From the NCBI GenBank assembly GCA_964464435.1, contig CAYXGE010000090.1, positions 1-7,484 of the forward strand: a DNA stretch of 7,484 bases, in the 5' to 3' direction. Below are positions 1 through 4,962 of this stretch, one piece after another (the stretch's first letter is position 1; every line of letters begins with the position of its first letter). The notes under the pieces are model-generated. The model made no database searches. It was not told where the DNA came from and saw only the letters and a program-made list of their open reading frames with translations. This stretch comes from CAYXGE01 sp964464435 (lineage in GTDB: Bacteria > Pseudomonadota > Gammaproteobacteria > Burkholderiales > Methylophilaceae). The translations under genes and the position numbers were made by a program.

Positions 1-477
1 ACTCTGTATACGATTTGAAAACTGGCCTGAAAGTGAACGTACTGCGCTTCTTGCTGCTTCAGCTGTTGCTGCACTAATCACATCGGCAACTGCTTCTGCT
101 TGCGCAAGGTCAATTTTGTCATTAAGAAAAGCACGTTCCGTAAACTCACCTGGCCGGGCTTGACGTGCGCCTAGCGCAATACATCTTGCTAATAATAACT
201 GCATCAGTGCTGGGCCACCATGCGCTTGTAATTCAAGCACATCTTCACCAGTATAGGAGTTGGGATTTGGAAAATAAATGGCAATACCGCGGTCAATTAA
301 ACTGCCATCAGCATCTTTAAAATCTAGATAGCTAGCATAGCGTGGGGGAGGGCAGACCCCCAACACACCTTGCGCTATTTGTGGACACATCGCACCTGAA
401 ACCCGAACAACACCAATACCGCCAGAACCTGATGCAGTTGCAATAGCGGCAATGGTGTCTTGCTTATGCGGTTTCAT
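1..477 (-). CDS. mnmE: tRNA uridine-5-carboxymethylaminomethyl modification GTPase MnmE, N-terminal part (cut by window edge)
   Basis: Only the first 159 codons of a family normally about 450 residues long are present; the frame is open to the left edge. With MnmG, MnmE installs the (carboxymethyl)aminomethyl group at U34 of certain tRNAs in the cytoplasm, using a methylene-tetrahydrofolate carbon. Visible parts are the N-terminal folate-binding/dimerisation domain (about residues 5-120) and the start of the helical domain. Family landmarks are SGSGGIGVVRVSG near residues 16-28, TGEDVLELQAHGG near 76-88, RPGEFTERAFLN and DKIDLAQAEAVADVI. The GTPase domain lies outside the window. The ATG at 477 has a Shine-Dalgarno-like AAAGG whose bases overlap the yidC stop codon 6 bp upstream, which suggests coupled translation at the end of the rpmH-rnpA-yidD-yidC run. 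Identification is by direct resemblance to E. coli MnmE. Confidence 0.96.
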   Translation of the reverse strand, partial: MKPHKQDTIAAIATASGSGGIGVVRVSGAMCPQIAQGVLGVCPPPRYASYLDFKDADGSLIDRGIAIYFPNPNSYTGEDVLELQAHGGPALMQLLLARCIALGARQARPGEFTERAFLNDKIDLAQAEAVADVISAATAEAARSAVRSLSGQFSNRIQS

Positions 478-483
478 ACACCT

Positions 484-2136
484 TTAAGTGGCAACCTTTT
501 TGCCTGTCTTTTTGGCCAACTCTTCTGCGTGAATTATGCGGTTAATATGCCATTGTTGCACTATAGATAAAATATTGTTCACCAACCAATACAATACCAA
601 CCCAGCAGGGAACCAGAAGAAGAAGATACTCATGACAATCGGCATAATCTGCATTACTTTAGCCTGCACTGGGTCAGGCGGTGTTGGATTAAGTCTTGTC
701 TGAACAATCATGCTCAAGCCCATTAAAATTGGCAAGATATAGTAAGGGTCTTTGGCAGACAAGTCCTGAATCCAGCCATAGAATGGTGCATGTCGCATTT
801 CTACACTACCCAGAAGCATCCAATACAGAGCAATAAACACGGGAATTTGTACCAAGATTGGTAAGCAACCACCCATCGGATTAATTTTTTCTGTCTTATA
901 TAACTCCATCATGGCTTGTTGCATTTTTTGTCTGTCATCACCAAATTTTTCTTTAAGTGATTGTAAACGTGGTGCAATTTCACGCATGTGCGCCATAGAG
1001 CGATAACTTGCAGCAGATAAAGGATAAAACACGAGTTTAATCAAAACGGTAAGGATAATAATAGCGATACCCCAGTTTTGCACAAACTTATGTATTTTTG
1101 ATAACACCCAAAATAACGGTGTTGCAATGAAGTCTAGTTTTCCATAATCTACTACACGCTCTAAGCCTGGCGCAGTTGCCAATAGAATTTCTTGGGTTTG
1201 TGGGCCTGCAAAATAGCGTATATTTGTGTTAATTGTTGCACCTGGCGCAATAGTACCTAACGCACTTAATGTTCCTATCGAGTAGATGTGCTCAGCCAAT
1301 GGCTTAGTATAAAACTCGCGTGGCTCTCCTTCTTTAGGTATCCATGCGCTCACAAAATAGTGTTGCATTAAACCAACCCAGCCGTCTTTGGCTTTTTTAG
1401 ATAAGGTTTCTTTATCCATATCAGCAAATGCTATTTTGTTAAATTTGTCTGCTTCAGTGTAGTACGCACCACCAGTAAAGGTTGGCATCATGGCAGAACC
1501 TTGATTTGACTGATCATCATGCACAATTTGGTAGTAAGCAGAAGGGCTAATGGCTTGTGCACTACCATTAGTAATTTGGTAGCTCACATCAATAACGTAA
1601 CTATTGCGCTTAAAGGTGTAAACTTTATTGACGATGACGCCATTTGCGCCTTGCCAACTCAATTTTACGTCTAATTTATCAGCGCCATCGGCTAACTGAT
1701 AGCTGTTTTTTTCGGCGGTATAAGTTGCCTTATGTGTTGGCAAATCTTGGCCTATGAGGCCAGATTGTGCGACATATAATTTGGGGTTTGCTGCGTCATC
1801 GAGCAATACAAAGTTTTTGACTTGGTCATCTTCTGCACGATGTTTTAACAATTCAACCTTACGCAAATCGCCACCCATGGTATCAACTTCTGCCTTAAAC
1901 ACATCGGTTTCAATCACGATGCGTTGACCCCTTTCAAGCTTAAAACCTTGCTCTGCAGGGGCTTGTGTGGTGGTAGCTGGTAAGTCTGTGGTTGCTACTG
2001 GCACATCAGTATTTTGTTGGGTTGCTTGTTCGGCGGTTGCAACGGGTTGCGGCATGTGTTCTTTTTGCCAAGCATCCCATAACATTAAAATAGAAAATGA
2101 AAAAATGATAAATAAAATTAAACGTCTGTTATCCAT
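484..2136 (-). CDS. yidC: Membrane protein insertase YidC (Oxa1/Alb3 family)
   Basis: This 550-residue inner-membrane insertase/chaperone inserts proteins alone or with SecYEG. The layout is the Gram-negative form. An N-terminal transmembrane segment (about residues 5-21) is followed by a low-complexity Ala/Thr/Gln linker (about 30-62), the large periplasmic domain (about 65-340) and the conserved insertase core (about 350-540). The core has helices near 353-372, 424-444, 466-480 and 497-527, and a cytoplasmic basic hairpin around 374-418. The positive charge of the hydrophilic groove (Arg366 in E. coli) appears as K367 in the TM2 segment ending KLVFYPLS; Lys is known to be tolerated there. 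The tail is basic (KKTGKK). The ATG at 2136 follows yidD by 31 bp, but no convincing Shine-Dalgarno sequence precedes it (AAAGCAAAGCCCAT), so initiation may be weak or depend on reading through from yidD. Confidence 0.98.
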   Translation of the reverse strand: MDNRRLILFIIFSFSILMLWDAWQKEHMPQPVATAEQATQQNTDVPVATTDLPATTTQAPAEQGFKLERGQRIVIETDVFKAEVDTMGGDLRKVELLKHRAEDDQVKNFVLLDDAANPKLYVAQSGLIGQDLPTHKATYTAEKNSYQLADGADKLDVKLSWQGANGVIVNKVYTFKRNSYVIDVSYQITNGSAQAISPSAYYQIVHDDQSNQGSAMMPTFTGGAYYTEADKFNKIAFADMDKETLSKKAKDGWVGLMQHYFVSAWIPKEGEPREFYTKPLAEHIYSIGTLSALGTIAPGATINTNIRYFAGPQTQEILLATAPGLERVVDYGKLDFIATPLFWVLSKIHKFVQNWGIAIIILTVLIKLVFYPLSAASYRSMAHMREIAPRLQSLKEKFGDDRQKMQQAMMELYKTEKINPMGGCLPILVQIPVFIALYWMLLGSVEMRHAPFYGWIQDLSAKDPYYILPILMGLSMIVQTRLNPTPPDPVQAKVMQIMPIVMSIFFFWFPAGLVLYWLVNNILSIVQQWHINRIIHAEELAKKTGKKVAT

Positions 2137-2167
2137 ATGGGCTTTGCTTTAAAAAATCTTAAAATTG

Positions 2168-2377
2168 TTATGGGATAGGATCATGCCCGCCTGCGTGCCA
2201 CGGATGGCAACGCCCTAGGCGACTTAAGGCATAATAAATACCCTTTATACAGCCATGCTTTTTGATTGCCTCAATTGCGTAATGCGAACAAGTTGGACTG
2301 AACCGGCACTGCTGACCTATATAAGGGCTAAGTACAGTTTGATACGCTTTGATAAGACTAATCAACAGCTTTGACAT
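2168..2377 (-). CDS. yidD: Membrane protein insertion efficiency factor YidD
   Basis: This is a 69-residue member of the small YidD (DUF37) family, peripheral inner-membrane proteins that assist YidC-dependent insertion. An N-terminal amphipathic helix (MSKLLISLIKAYQ) is followed by the signature CRFSPTCSHYAIEAIKKHG (residues 24-42), then IKG and RLGRCHPWHAGGHDPIP at the C-terminus. Family cysteines are C24, C30 and C57. I chose the ATG at 2377 because it gives the usual family N-terminus and has GAAG 9 nt upstream. An in-frame ATG at 2383 would add two residues and has poorer spacing. The gene overlaps the 3' end of rnpA by 20 bp in another frame, so the two are probably translationally coupled. 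yidC follows 31 bp downstream, the classic order. Function is certain by family; the exact start is less so. Confidence 0.93.
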   Translation of the reverse strand: MSKLLISLIKAYQTVLSPYIGQQCRFSPTCSHYAIEAIKKHGCIKGIYYALSRLGRCHPWHAGGHDPIP

Positions 2378-2825
2378 GTCCATTTTCTTCAATCACCGCG
2401 TGCTGATTCACACGCTTAATTAACCGTTGTAACAAGCTCAAAAACTCAGCTTTTACTGCAGTATAATCTTGTTTTTTAAACGTTTTTTGCGTTCTTACTA
2501 TAATATCTAAGGTAAACTCACCTAATGCCTGTGTTTTTAGATGCTGTAACTCTTGTCTAAATAACTCGCGTAAAACGCGCTTCATGTAATTTCGTTCAAC
2601 CGCTAATTTTGTTACTTTCTTAGCATTTACCACTGCAAAACGTATGGTTTCTTTTGGTAGGGTCAGGTTATTATCCTCGACTGATAAACCACTATCATTG
2701 TGCAACGTTGCGTAATGTAACACTAAAAACTGCCCATGAATGCGCTTGCGCAAACTAAAAACGGATGAAAAATCATCCGTTTTTACTATTCTTACGCTTT
2801 TTGGGAAACCTTGGATATTTGCCAA
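2358..2825 (-). CDS. rnpA: Ribonuclease P protein component (C5 protein)
   Basis: RnpA is the basic protein subunit that binds the RNase P RNA and helps it mature the 5' ends of tRNAs. The family core is clear. FPKSVRIVKTDDFSSVF near the N-terminus is followed by the central strand RFAVVNAKKVTK and the RNR signature AVERNYMKRVLRELFR (R78, N79, K82, R83, R86, R90 with this start). At 155 residues it is longer than the usual 110-125. The excess lies in an acidic/polar insert between the first strands (about residues 42-58) and in a C-terminal tail overlapping yidD. I chose TTG at 2825 as the start because AAAGGTGAT lies 4 nt upstream of it. The upstream in-frame GTG (2834) is part of that Shine-Dalgarno sequence and has none of its own. 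There is no ATG near the N-terminus. It lies 38 bp after rpmH in the same operon. Confidence 0.93.
   Translation of the reverse strand: MANIQGFPKSVRIVKTDDFSSVFSLRKRIHGQFLVLHYATLHNDSGLSVEDNNLTLPKETIRFAVVNAKKVTKLAVERNYMKRVLRELFRQELQHLKTQALGEFTLDIIVRTQKTFKKQDYTAVKAEFLSLLQRLIKRVNQHAVIEENGHVKAVD
2757..2784 (-). terminator. Terminator-like hairpin inside the 5' end of rnpA (possible attenuator)
   Basis: Positions 2757-2768 and 2773-2784 form a perfect 12-bp inverted repeat around a 4-nt loop. In the rpmH-rnpA transcript it reads AAAAACGGATGA, UUUU, UCAUCCGUUUUU: a seven-pair core with four G-C pairs, a short loop and a terminal U5. This is the form of a Rho-independent terminator, and it is symmetric enough to act on both strands. 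It lies within rnpA residues 14-23, which are conserved family positions (KTDDFSSVF). It would partly uncouple abundant L34 from scarce RNase P protein. Ribosomes translating rnpA could also disrupt it. The structure is seen in the sequence; its function is inferred. Confidence 0.5.
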
Positions 2826-2829
2826 GGCT

Positions 2830-2838
2830 ATCACCTTT
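2830..2838 (-). promoter_or_regulatory. Ribosome binding site that decides the rnpA start
   Basis: On the minus strand this reads AAAGGTGAT, a 7-base run of complementarity (AGGTGAT) to the 3' end of 16S rRNA, followed by AGCC and then TTG. It is one of the strongest Shine-Dalgarno matches in the window and fixes the TTG at 2825 as the likely rnpA start. Confidence 0.7.
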
Positions 2839-2863
2839 GTTGGCTTGTTTTAGTGTGTATAAA

Positions 2864-2998
2864 TTACACAGCCAAACGTGCACGACCTTTTGCGCGACGT
2901 GCAGCAATTACTGCGCGACCACCACGGGTTTTCATGCGAACCAAGAAACCATGTGTGCGTGCACGACGAACTTTAGATGGTTGGTATGTACGTTTCAT
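2864..2998 (-). CDS. rpmH: 50S ribosomal protein L34
   Basis: This complete 44-residue L34 is too small for many ORF callers. The protein begins MKRTYQPSKVRRARTHGFL, continues through RMKTRGGRAVI and ends AARRAKGRARLAV, matching the bacterial L34 pattern along its whole length, with about one third Arg/Lys. L34 is a late-assembling protein of the large ribosomal subunit that contacts 23S rRNA. The ATG has a good GGAG 7 nt upstream. It is the first gene of the leftward cluster, with a promoter just upstream and rnpA 38 bp downstream. The divergent rpmH/dnaA arrangement is typical of proteobacterial origins. Confidence 0.98.
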   Translation of the reverse strand: MKRTYQPSKVRRARTHGFLVRMKTRGGRAVIAARRAKGRARLAV

Positions 2999-3041
2999 TA
3001 TAACTCTCCAGTAACTTCTTGCATTTCTAAGTGAACTCGAG

Positions 3042-3071
3042 ATTTAACCTCATTAAGCACTGTTTTGTCAA
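3042..3071 (-). promoter_or_regulatory. Candidate sigma70 promoter of the rpmH-rnpA-yidD-yidC cluster
   Basis: Reading leftward, a perfect -35 TTGACA (3071-3066) is followed by an 18-nt spacer and a 4/6 -10 hexamer TTAAAT (3047-3042). This predicts a start near 3035 and a leader of about 37 nt before the rpmH ATG, which is reasonable for a ribosomal protein gene. The -10 is imperfect and the region AT-rich, so the -35 carries most of the support. Confidence 0.5.
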
Positions 3072-3103
3072 TGCTTTTTTATCTTCTATTTTAGTCAAAA
3101 GCC

Positions 3104-3112
3104 TGTGGATAA
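3104..3112 (-). promoter_or_regulatory. DnaA box (perfect TTATCCACA on the minus strand)
   Basis: The plus strand reads TGTGGATAA, the exact complement of the strong consensus box. It lies 33 bp upstream of the rpmH -35 and about 200 bp upstream of dnaA, so it could mediate DnaA autoregulation or affect both divergent promoters. Confidence 0.8.
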
Positions 3113-3193
3113 GTTACAGATTTAGGTCTAAAATGTACTCTTAATTTGTTTCACTTAATATCTCGACGTGTATTGCGTACCTAACGCTTTGTA

Positions 3194-3223
3194 TTGAAAT
3201 AATAGTGAAATTGTAAAAATAAT
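3194..3223 (+). promoter_or_regulatory. Possible dnaA promoter
   Basis: TTGAAA (3194-3199), an 18-nt spacer and AATAAT (3218-3223) match sigma70 hexamers at 5/6 and 5/6. The surrounding sequence is so AT-rich that such matches arise easily, and the implied leader is about 80 nt. A tentative call. Confidence 0.25.
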
Positions 3224-3311
3224 AATACTTAAAAACAATAAGTTAACAGAAAATCTCTGTAAAAATTACCTAGTAAACACAATTTGAAATGATAGGATAA
3301 TCGGGCAACCG

Positions 3312-4712
3312 ATGGATAACTTTTGGCTTATTTGTTTGGGGCGTTTTGAAAAAGAACTTTCGCCTCAACAATTTAATACTTGGATAAAACCTTTACGCTT
3401 TGTGTCAGAACAAGGGGTCATGCGTTTGTTCGCGCCAAATCGTTTTGTATTACAGTGGGTAAAAGATCGTTTTCTTAATCGTATTCTTTTAATTGCTGAA
3501 GAGGTGTATGCTCAACCAGTTAATATTGATTTAGTGCTGTCTGATTCAAAGTCTGAAACAATCCAACCAATATCAACCATTACTCCCTCGCAAACAAAAT
3601 TACTCAATACCGACCCTGTTTTTTCAGCTGCGCAGGCAGTACTTGAAAAAACAACTAAGCCAGCTGTAAAAAAAACAAAAGCTGGGCATGATAGTAATGG
3701 TTTAAATACTGATTTTAATTTTGATAACTTTGTCACTGGTAAAGCCAACCAGTTAGCGCGTGCCGCAGCCATTCAGGTAGCTGAAAACCCAGGTAATGCC
3801 TACAACCCGCTTTTCATTTATGGTGGCGTTGGTCTGGGCAAAACGCATTTACTTTTAGCCATTGGCAATCATCTCAAACAGCAAAATCCTGACGCTAAAA
3901 TTAAATACTTGCACGCTGAGCGCTATGTATCTGATGTTGTTAAAGCATACGAGCACAAAGCATTTGATGATTTTAAGCGTCAATATCACTCTTTAGATTT
4001 GTTACTCATTGATGATATTCAGTTTTTTGCAAAAAAATCACGCACGCAAGAAGAGTTTTTTTATGCCTTTAACTCTTTAATTGAAGCTAAAAAACAAATC
4101 ATTATTACCTGTGATACCTACCCCAAAGAAATTGCTGATGTGGATGAGCGCCTTCGTACCCGCTTTAGTTGGGGTTTAACTGTTGCTGTAGAACCCCCAG
4201 AGCTTGAAATGCGCGTTGCTATTTTGCTTAAAAAAGCAGAAGCCGCCAATATCAACTTACATGAAGAAGTTGCCTTTTTTGTCGCTAAACAAGTGCGCTC
4301 TAATGTGCGCGAGCTTGAAGGTGCGCTTAATCGTATTATTGCAATGGCTAAATTTACGGGTCATGCAATAGATGTGCAATTAGCCAAAGAAGCGCTAAAA
4401 GATTTAATTGCTGTCCGTGGTAGACAAATTTCCATTGAAAATATTCAAAAAACTGTGGCTGATTACTACAAAATTAAAGTCGCTGAGATGTATAGTAAAA
4501 AACGTTCTCGTAACTTTGCCCGCCCTCGCCAAGTGGCCATGGCCTTAGCACGTGAGTTGACTAACCATAGCTTCCCTGAGATTGGTGAATCATTTGGGAG
4601 CCGTCATCACACAACTGTAATGCATGCATGTGAAGAAGTTGAACAGCTCAGACAAAATGACCAAAACATTTCACGTGATATGGCGTTTTTAATACAAGTA
4701 ATACGTGATTAA
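3312..4712 (+). CDS. dnaA: Chromosomal replication initiator protein DnaA
   Basis: DnaA (466 residues; E. coli 467) is the AAA+ ATPase that binds DnaA boxes, melts oriC and loads the helicase. Domain I is about residues 1-78 (FWLICLGRFEKELSPQQFNTWI). Domain II is a variable polar linker, about 79-130. Domain III is the AAA+ module: Walker A GGVGLGKT (171-178, K177), Walker B LLLIDDIQFF (230-239, D234/D235), sensor I region IIITCDTYPKEI, arginine finger R284 in RLRTRFSWGL, and sensor II R333 in NVRELEGALNR. Domain IV is the DNA-binding domain, with SRNFARPRQVAMALARELTNHS and the signature at 431-439. That signature reads RHHTTVMHA instead of the usual RDHTTVLHA, so H432 replaces the DNA-contacting Asp433 of E. 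coli. The C-terminus aligns without gaps, so this is a substitution and not a frame error. The ATG has only a weak Shine-Dalgarno sequence (CGGG, spacing 6). dnaN follows after the 250-bp origin-like spacer. Confidence 0.99.
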   Translation: MDNFWLICLGRFEKELSPQQFNTWIKPLRFVSEQGVMRLFAPNRFVLQWVKDRFLNRILLIAEEVYAQPVNIDLVLSDSKSETIQPISTITPSQTKLLNTDPVFSAAQAVLEKTTKPAVKKTKAGHDSNGLNTDFNFDNFVTGKANQLARAAAIQVAENPGNAYNPLFIYGGVGLGKTHLLLAIGNHLKQQNPDAKIKYLHAERYVSDVVKAYEHKAFDDFKRQYHSLDLLLIDDIQFFAKKSRTQEEFFYAFNSLIEAKKQIIITCDTYPKEIADVDERLRTRFSWGLTVAVEPPELEMRVAILLKKAEAANINLHEEVAFFVAKQVRSNVRELEGALNRIIAMAKFTGHAIDVQLAKEALKDLIAVRGRQISIENIQKTVADYYKIKVAEMYSKKRSRNFARPRQVAMALARELTNHSFPEIGESFGSRHHTTVMHACEEVEQLRQNDQNISRDMAFLIQVIRD

Positions 4713-4728
4713 TACATACGTTTTTTAC

Positions 4729-4748
4729 TGCGTATAAGTTGTGAATAA
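4729..4748 (-). promoter_or_regulatory. Tandem pair of DnaA boxes (left arm of oriC)
   Basis: Two boxes sit 2 bp apart in the same orientation. 4740-4748 is TTATTCACA on the minus strand (perfect TTATNCACA). 4729-4737 is TTATACGCA (one mismatch, G for A at position 7). Close tandem spacing would favour cooperative DnaA binding. Confidence 0.65.
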
Positions 4749-4808
4749 ATACTGCATAGAAAGATGGTTTAGACGCAGTTTTAATAAAAGGGTAAAATAG
4801 TTAACATT

Positions 4809-4817
4809 TTATCCACA
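4809..4817 (+). promoter_or_regulatory. DnaA box (perfect TTATCCACA)
   Basis: Exact high-affinity consensus on the plus strand in the middle of the spacer, oriented toward the AT-rich block. It is the strongest box of the cluster. Confidence 0.85.
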
Positions 4818-4830
4818 AGCATAAGTGATG

Positions 4831-4839
4831 TTATACGCA
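4831..4839 (+). promoter_or_regulatory. DnaA-box-like site TTATACGCA
   Basis: One mismatch from TTATNCACA and 22 bp downstream of the perfect box in the same orientation. It is an exact inverted copy of the site at 4729-4737; the recurrence of this particular variant supports a real, probably lower-affinity site. Confidence 0.5.
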
Positions 4840-4884
4840 TGGTTAAAACGTATATAAGTAATTGTTATTAAATACTTTTATTTG

Positions 4885-4893
4885 TTACCCACA
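4885..4893 (+). promoter_or_regulatory. DnaA-box-like site TTACCCACA next to the AT-rich block
   Basis: One mismatch from the consensus (C for T at position 4). It is the box nearest the AT-rich unwinding candidate, 17 bp before it begins, and points toward it. This is where DnaA would be expected to nucleate onto melted DNA. Confidence 0.5.
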
Positions 4894-4910
4894 GAAATAA
4901 TGCGCATTAC

Positions 4911-4950
4911 TATTGTTATTAGTTTTATATATATATTTATTTATTAGATA
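4911..4950. other. AT-rich block, candidate DNA unwinding element
   Basis: Forty base pairs with only three G/C pairs, including an alternating TA run (4926-4935) and TTTATTTATTAG. It lies between the DnaA boxes and the dnaN start codon, as expected for the duplex-opening element of oriC. It may also contain the dnaN promoter -10, which cannot be picked out in such sequence. The dnaN Shine-Dalgarno is weak (AGG, about 10 nt before the ATG). Confidence 0.55.
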
Positions 4951-4962
4951 GGTTTTGAAAAG

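Larger units (their letters stand above)
2999..3311. other. rpmH-dnaA intergenic region (divergent promoters, one DnaA box)
   Basis: This 313-bp gene-free spacer lies between the divergent rpmH and dnaA genes. It holds the rpmH Shine-Dalgarno and promoter, one perfect DnaA box (3104-3112), a loose dnaA promoter candidate and a small dyad ACAGA-AAATC-TCTGT (3246-3260). It contains no GATC. With only one good box it looks more like the dnaA regulatory region than a complete origin, although a bipartite origin cannot be excluded. I see no small gene or RNA here. Confidence 0.7.
4713..4962. other. oriC: Probable replication origin (oriC) in the dnaA-dnaN intergenic region
   Basis: This 250-bp gene-free spacer holds five DnaA-box-like sites. 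Two are perfect TTATNCACA matches (4740-4748 minus; 4809-4817 plus). Three differ at one position (4729-4737 minus; 4831-4839 plus; 4885-4893 plus). They are followed toward dnaN by a 40-bp block with only three G/C bases (4911-4950). Box orientation is ordered: the two left boxes point left and the three right boxes point toward the AT-rich block. This box-array-plus-unwinding-element layout is typical of bacterial origins. There is no GATC, so nothing suggests Dam/SeqA control. Origin identity is inferred from composition and context. Confidence 0.7.

Noticed and set aside
1034..1036. YidC lacking the essential groove arginine (K367)
   Set aside because: Lysine keeps the required positive charge and is known to substitute functionally, so this is a normal family variant.
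2375..2392. TTG at 2392 (or ATG at 2383) as the yidD start
   Set aside because: The extra residues (MKKMD) are not part of the usual family N-terminus. TTG has an SD-like GGTG only 1 nt away, and the 2383 ATG has GAAG only 3 nt away; 2377 has better spacing. The 2383 ATG remains possible.
2823..2834. GTG at 2834 as the rnpA start
   Set aside because: It lies inside AAAGGTGAT, the Shine-Dalgarno sequence for the TTG 9 nt downstream, and nothing SD-like precedes it at proper distance.
2765..3034. Open frame on the plus strand across rnpA/rpmH
   Set aside because: It is antisense to two recognisable genes, its product is low-complexity and Cys/Thr-rich, and it resembles no family I know.
3147..3154. 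parS half-site TGTTTCAC in the rpmH-dnaA spacer
   Set aside because: The other half (TTAATATC) does not match, and ParB needs the full palindrome for specific loading.
4667..4682. Second parS-like site (CATTTCACGTGATATG) at the end of dnaA
   Set aside because: Only 11/16 matches and the palindrome is broken outside the 10-bp core, so it is explained well enough by dnaA codons.
4716..4735. Small dyad ATACG...CGTAT just after dnaA as a dnaA terminator
   Set aside because: Five base pairs with a 10-nt loop and no T-tract after the stem. It also overlaps DnaA-box sequence.
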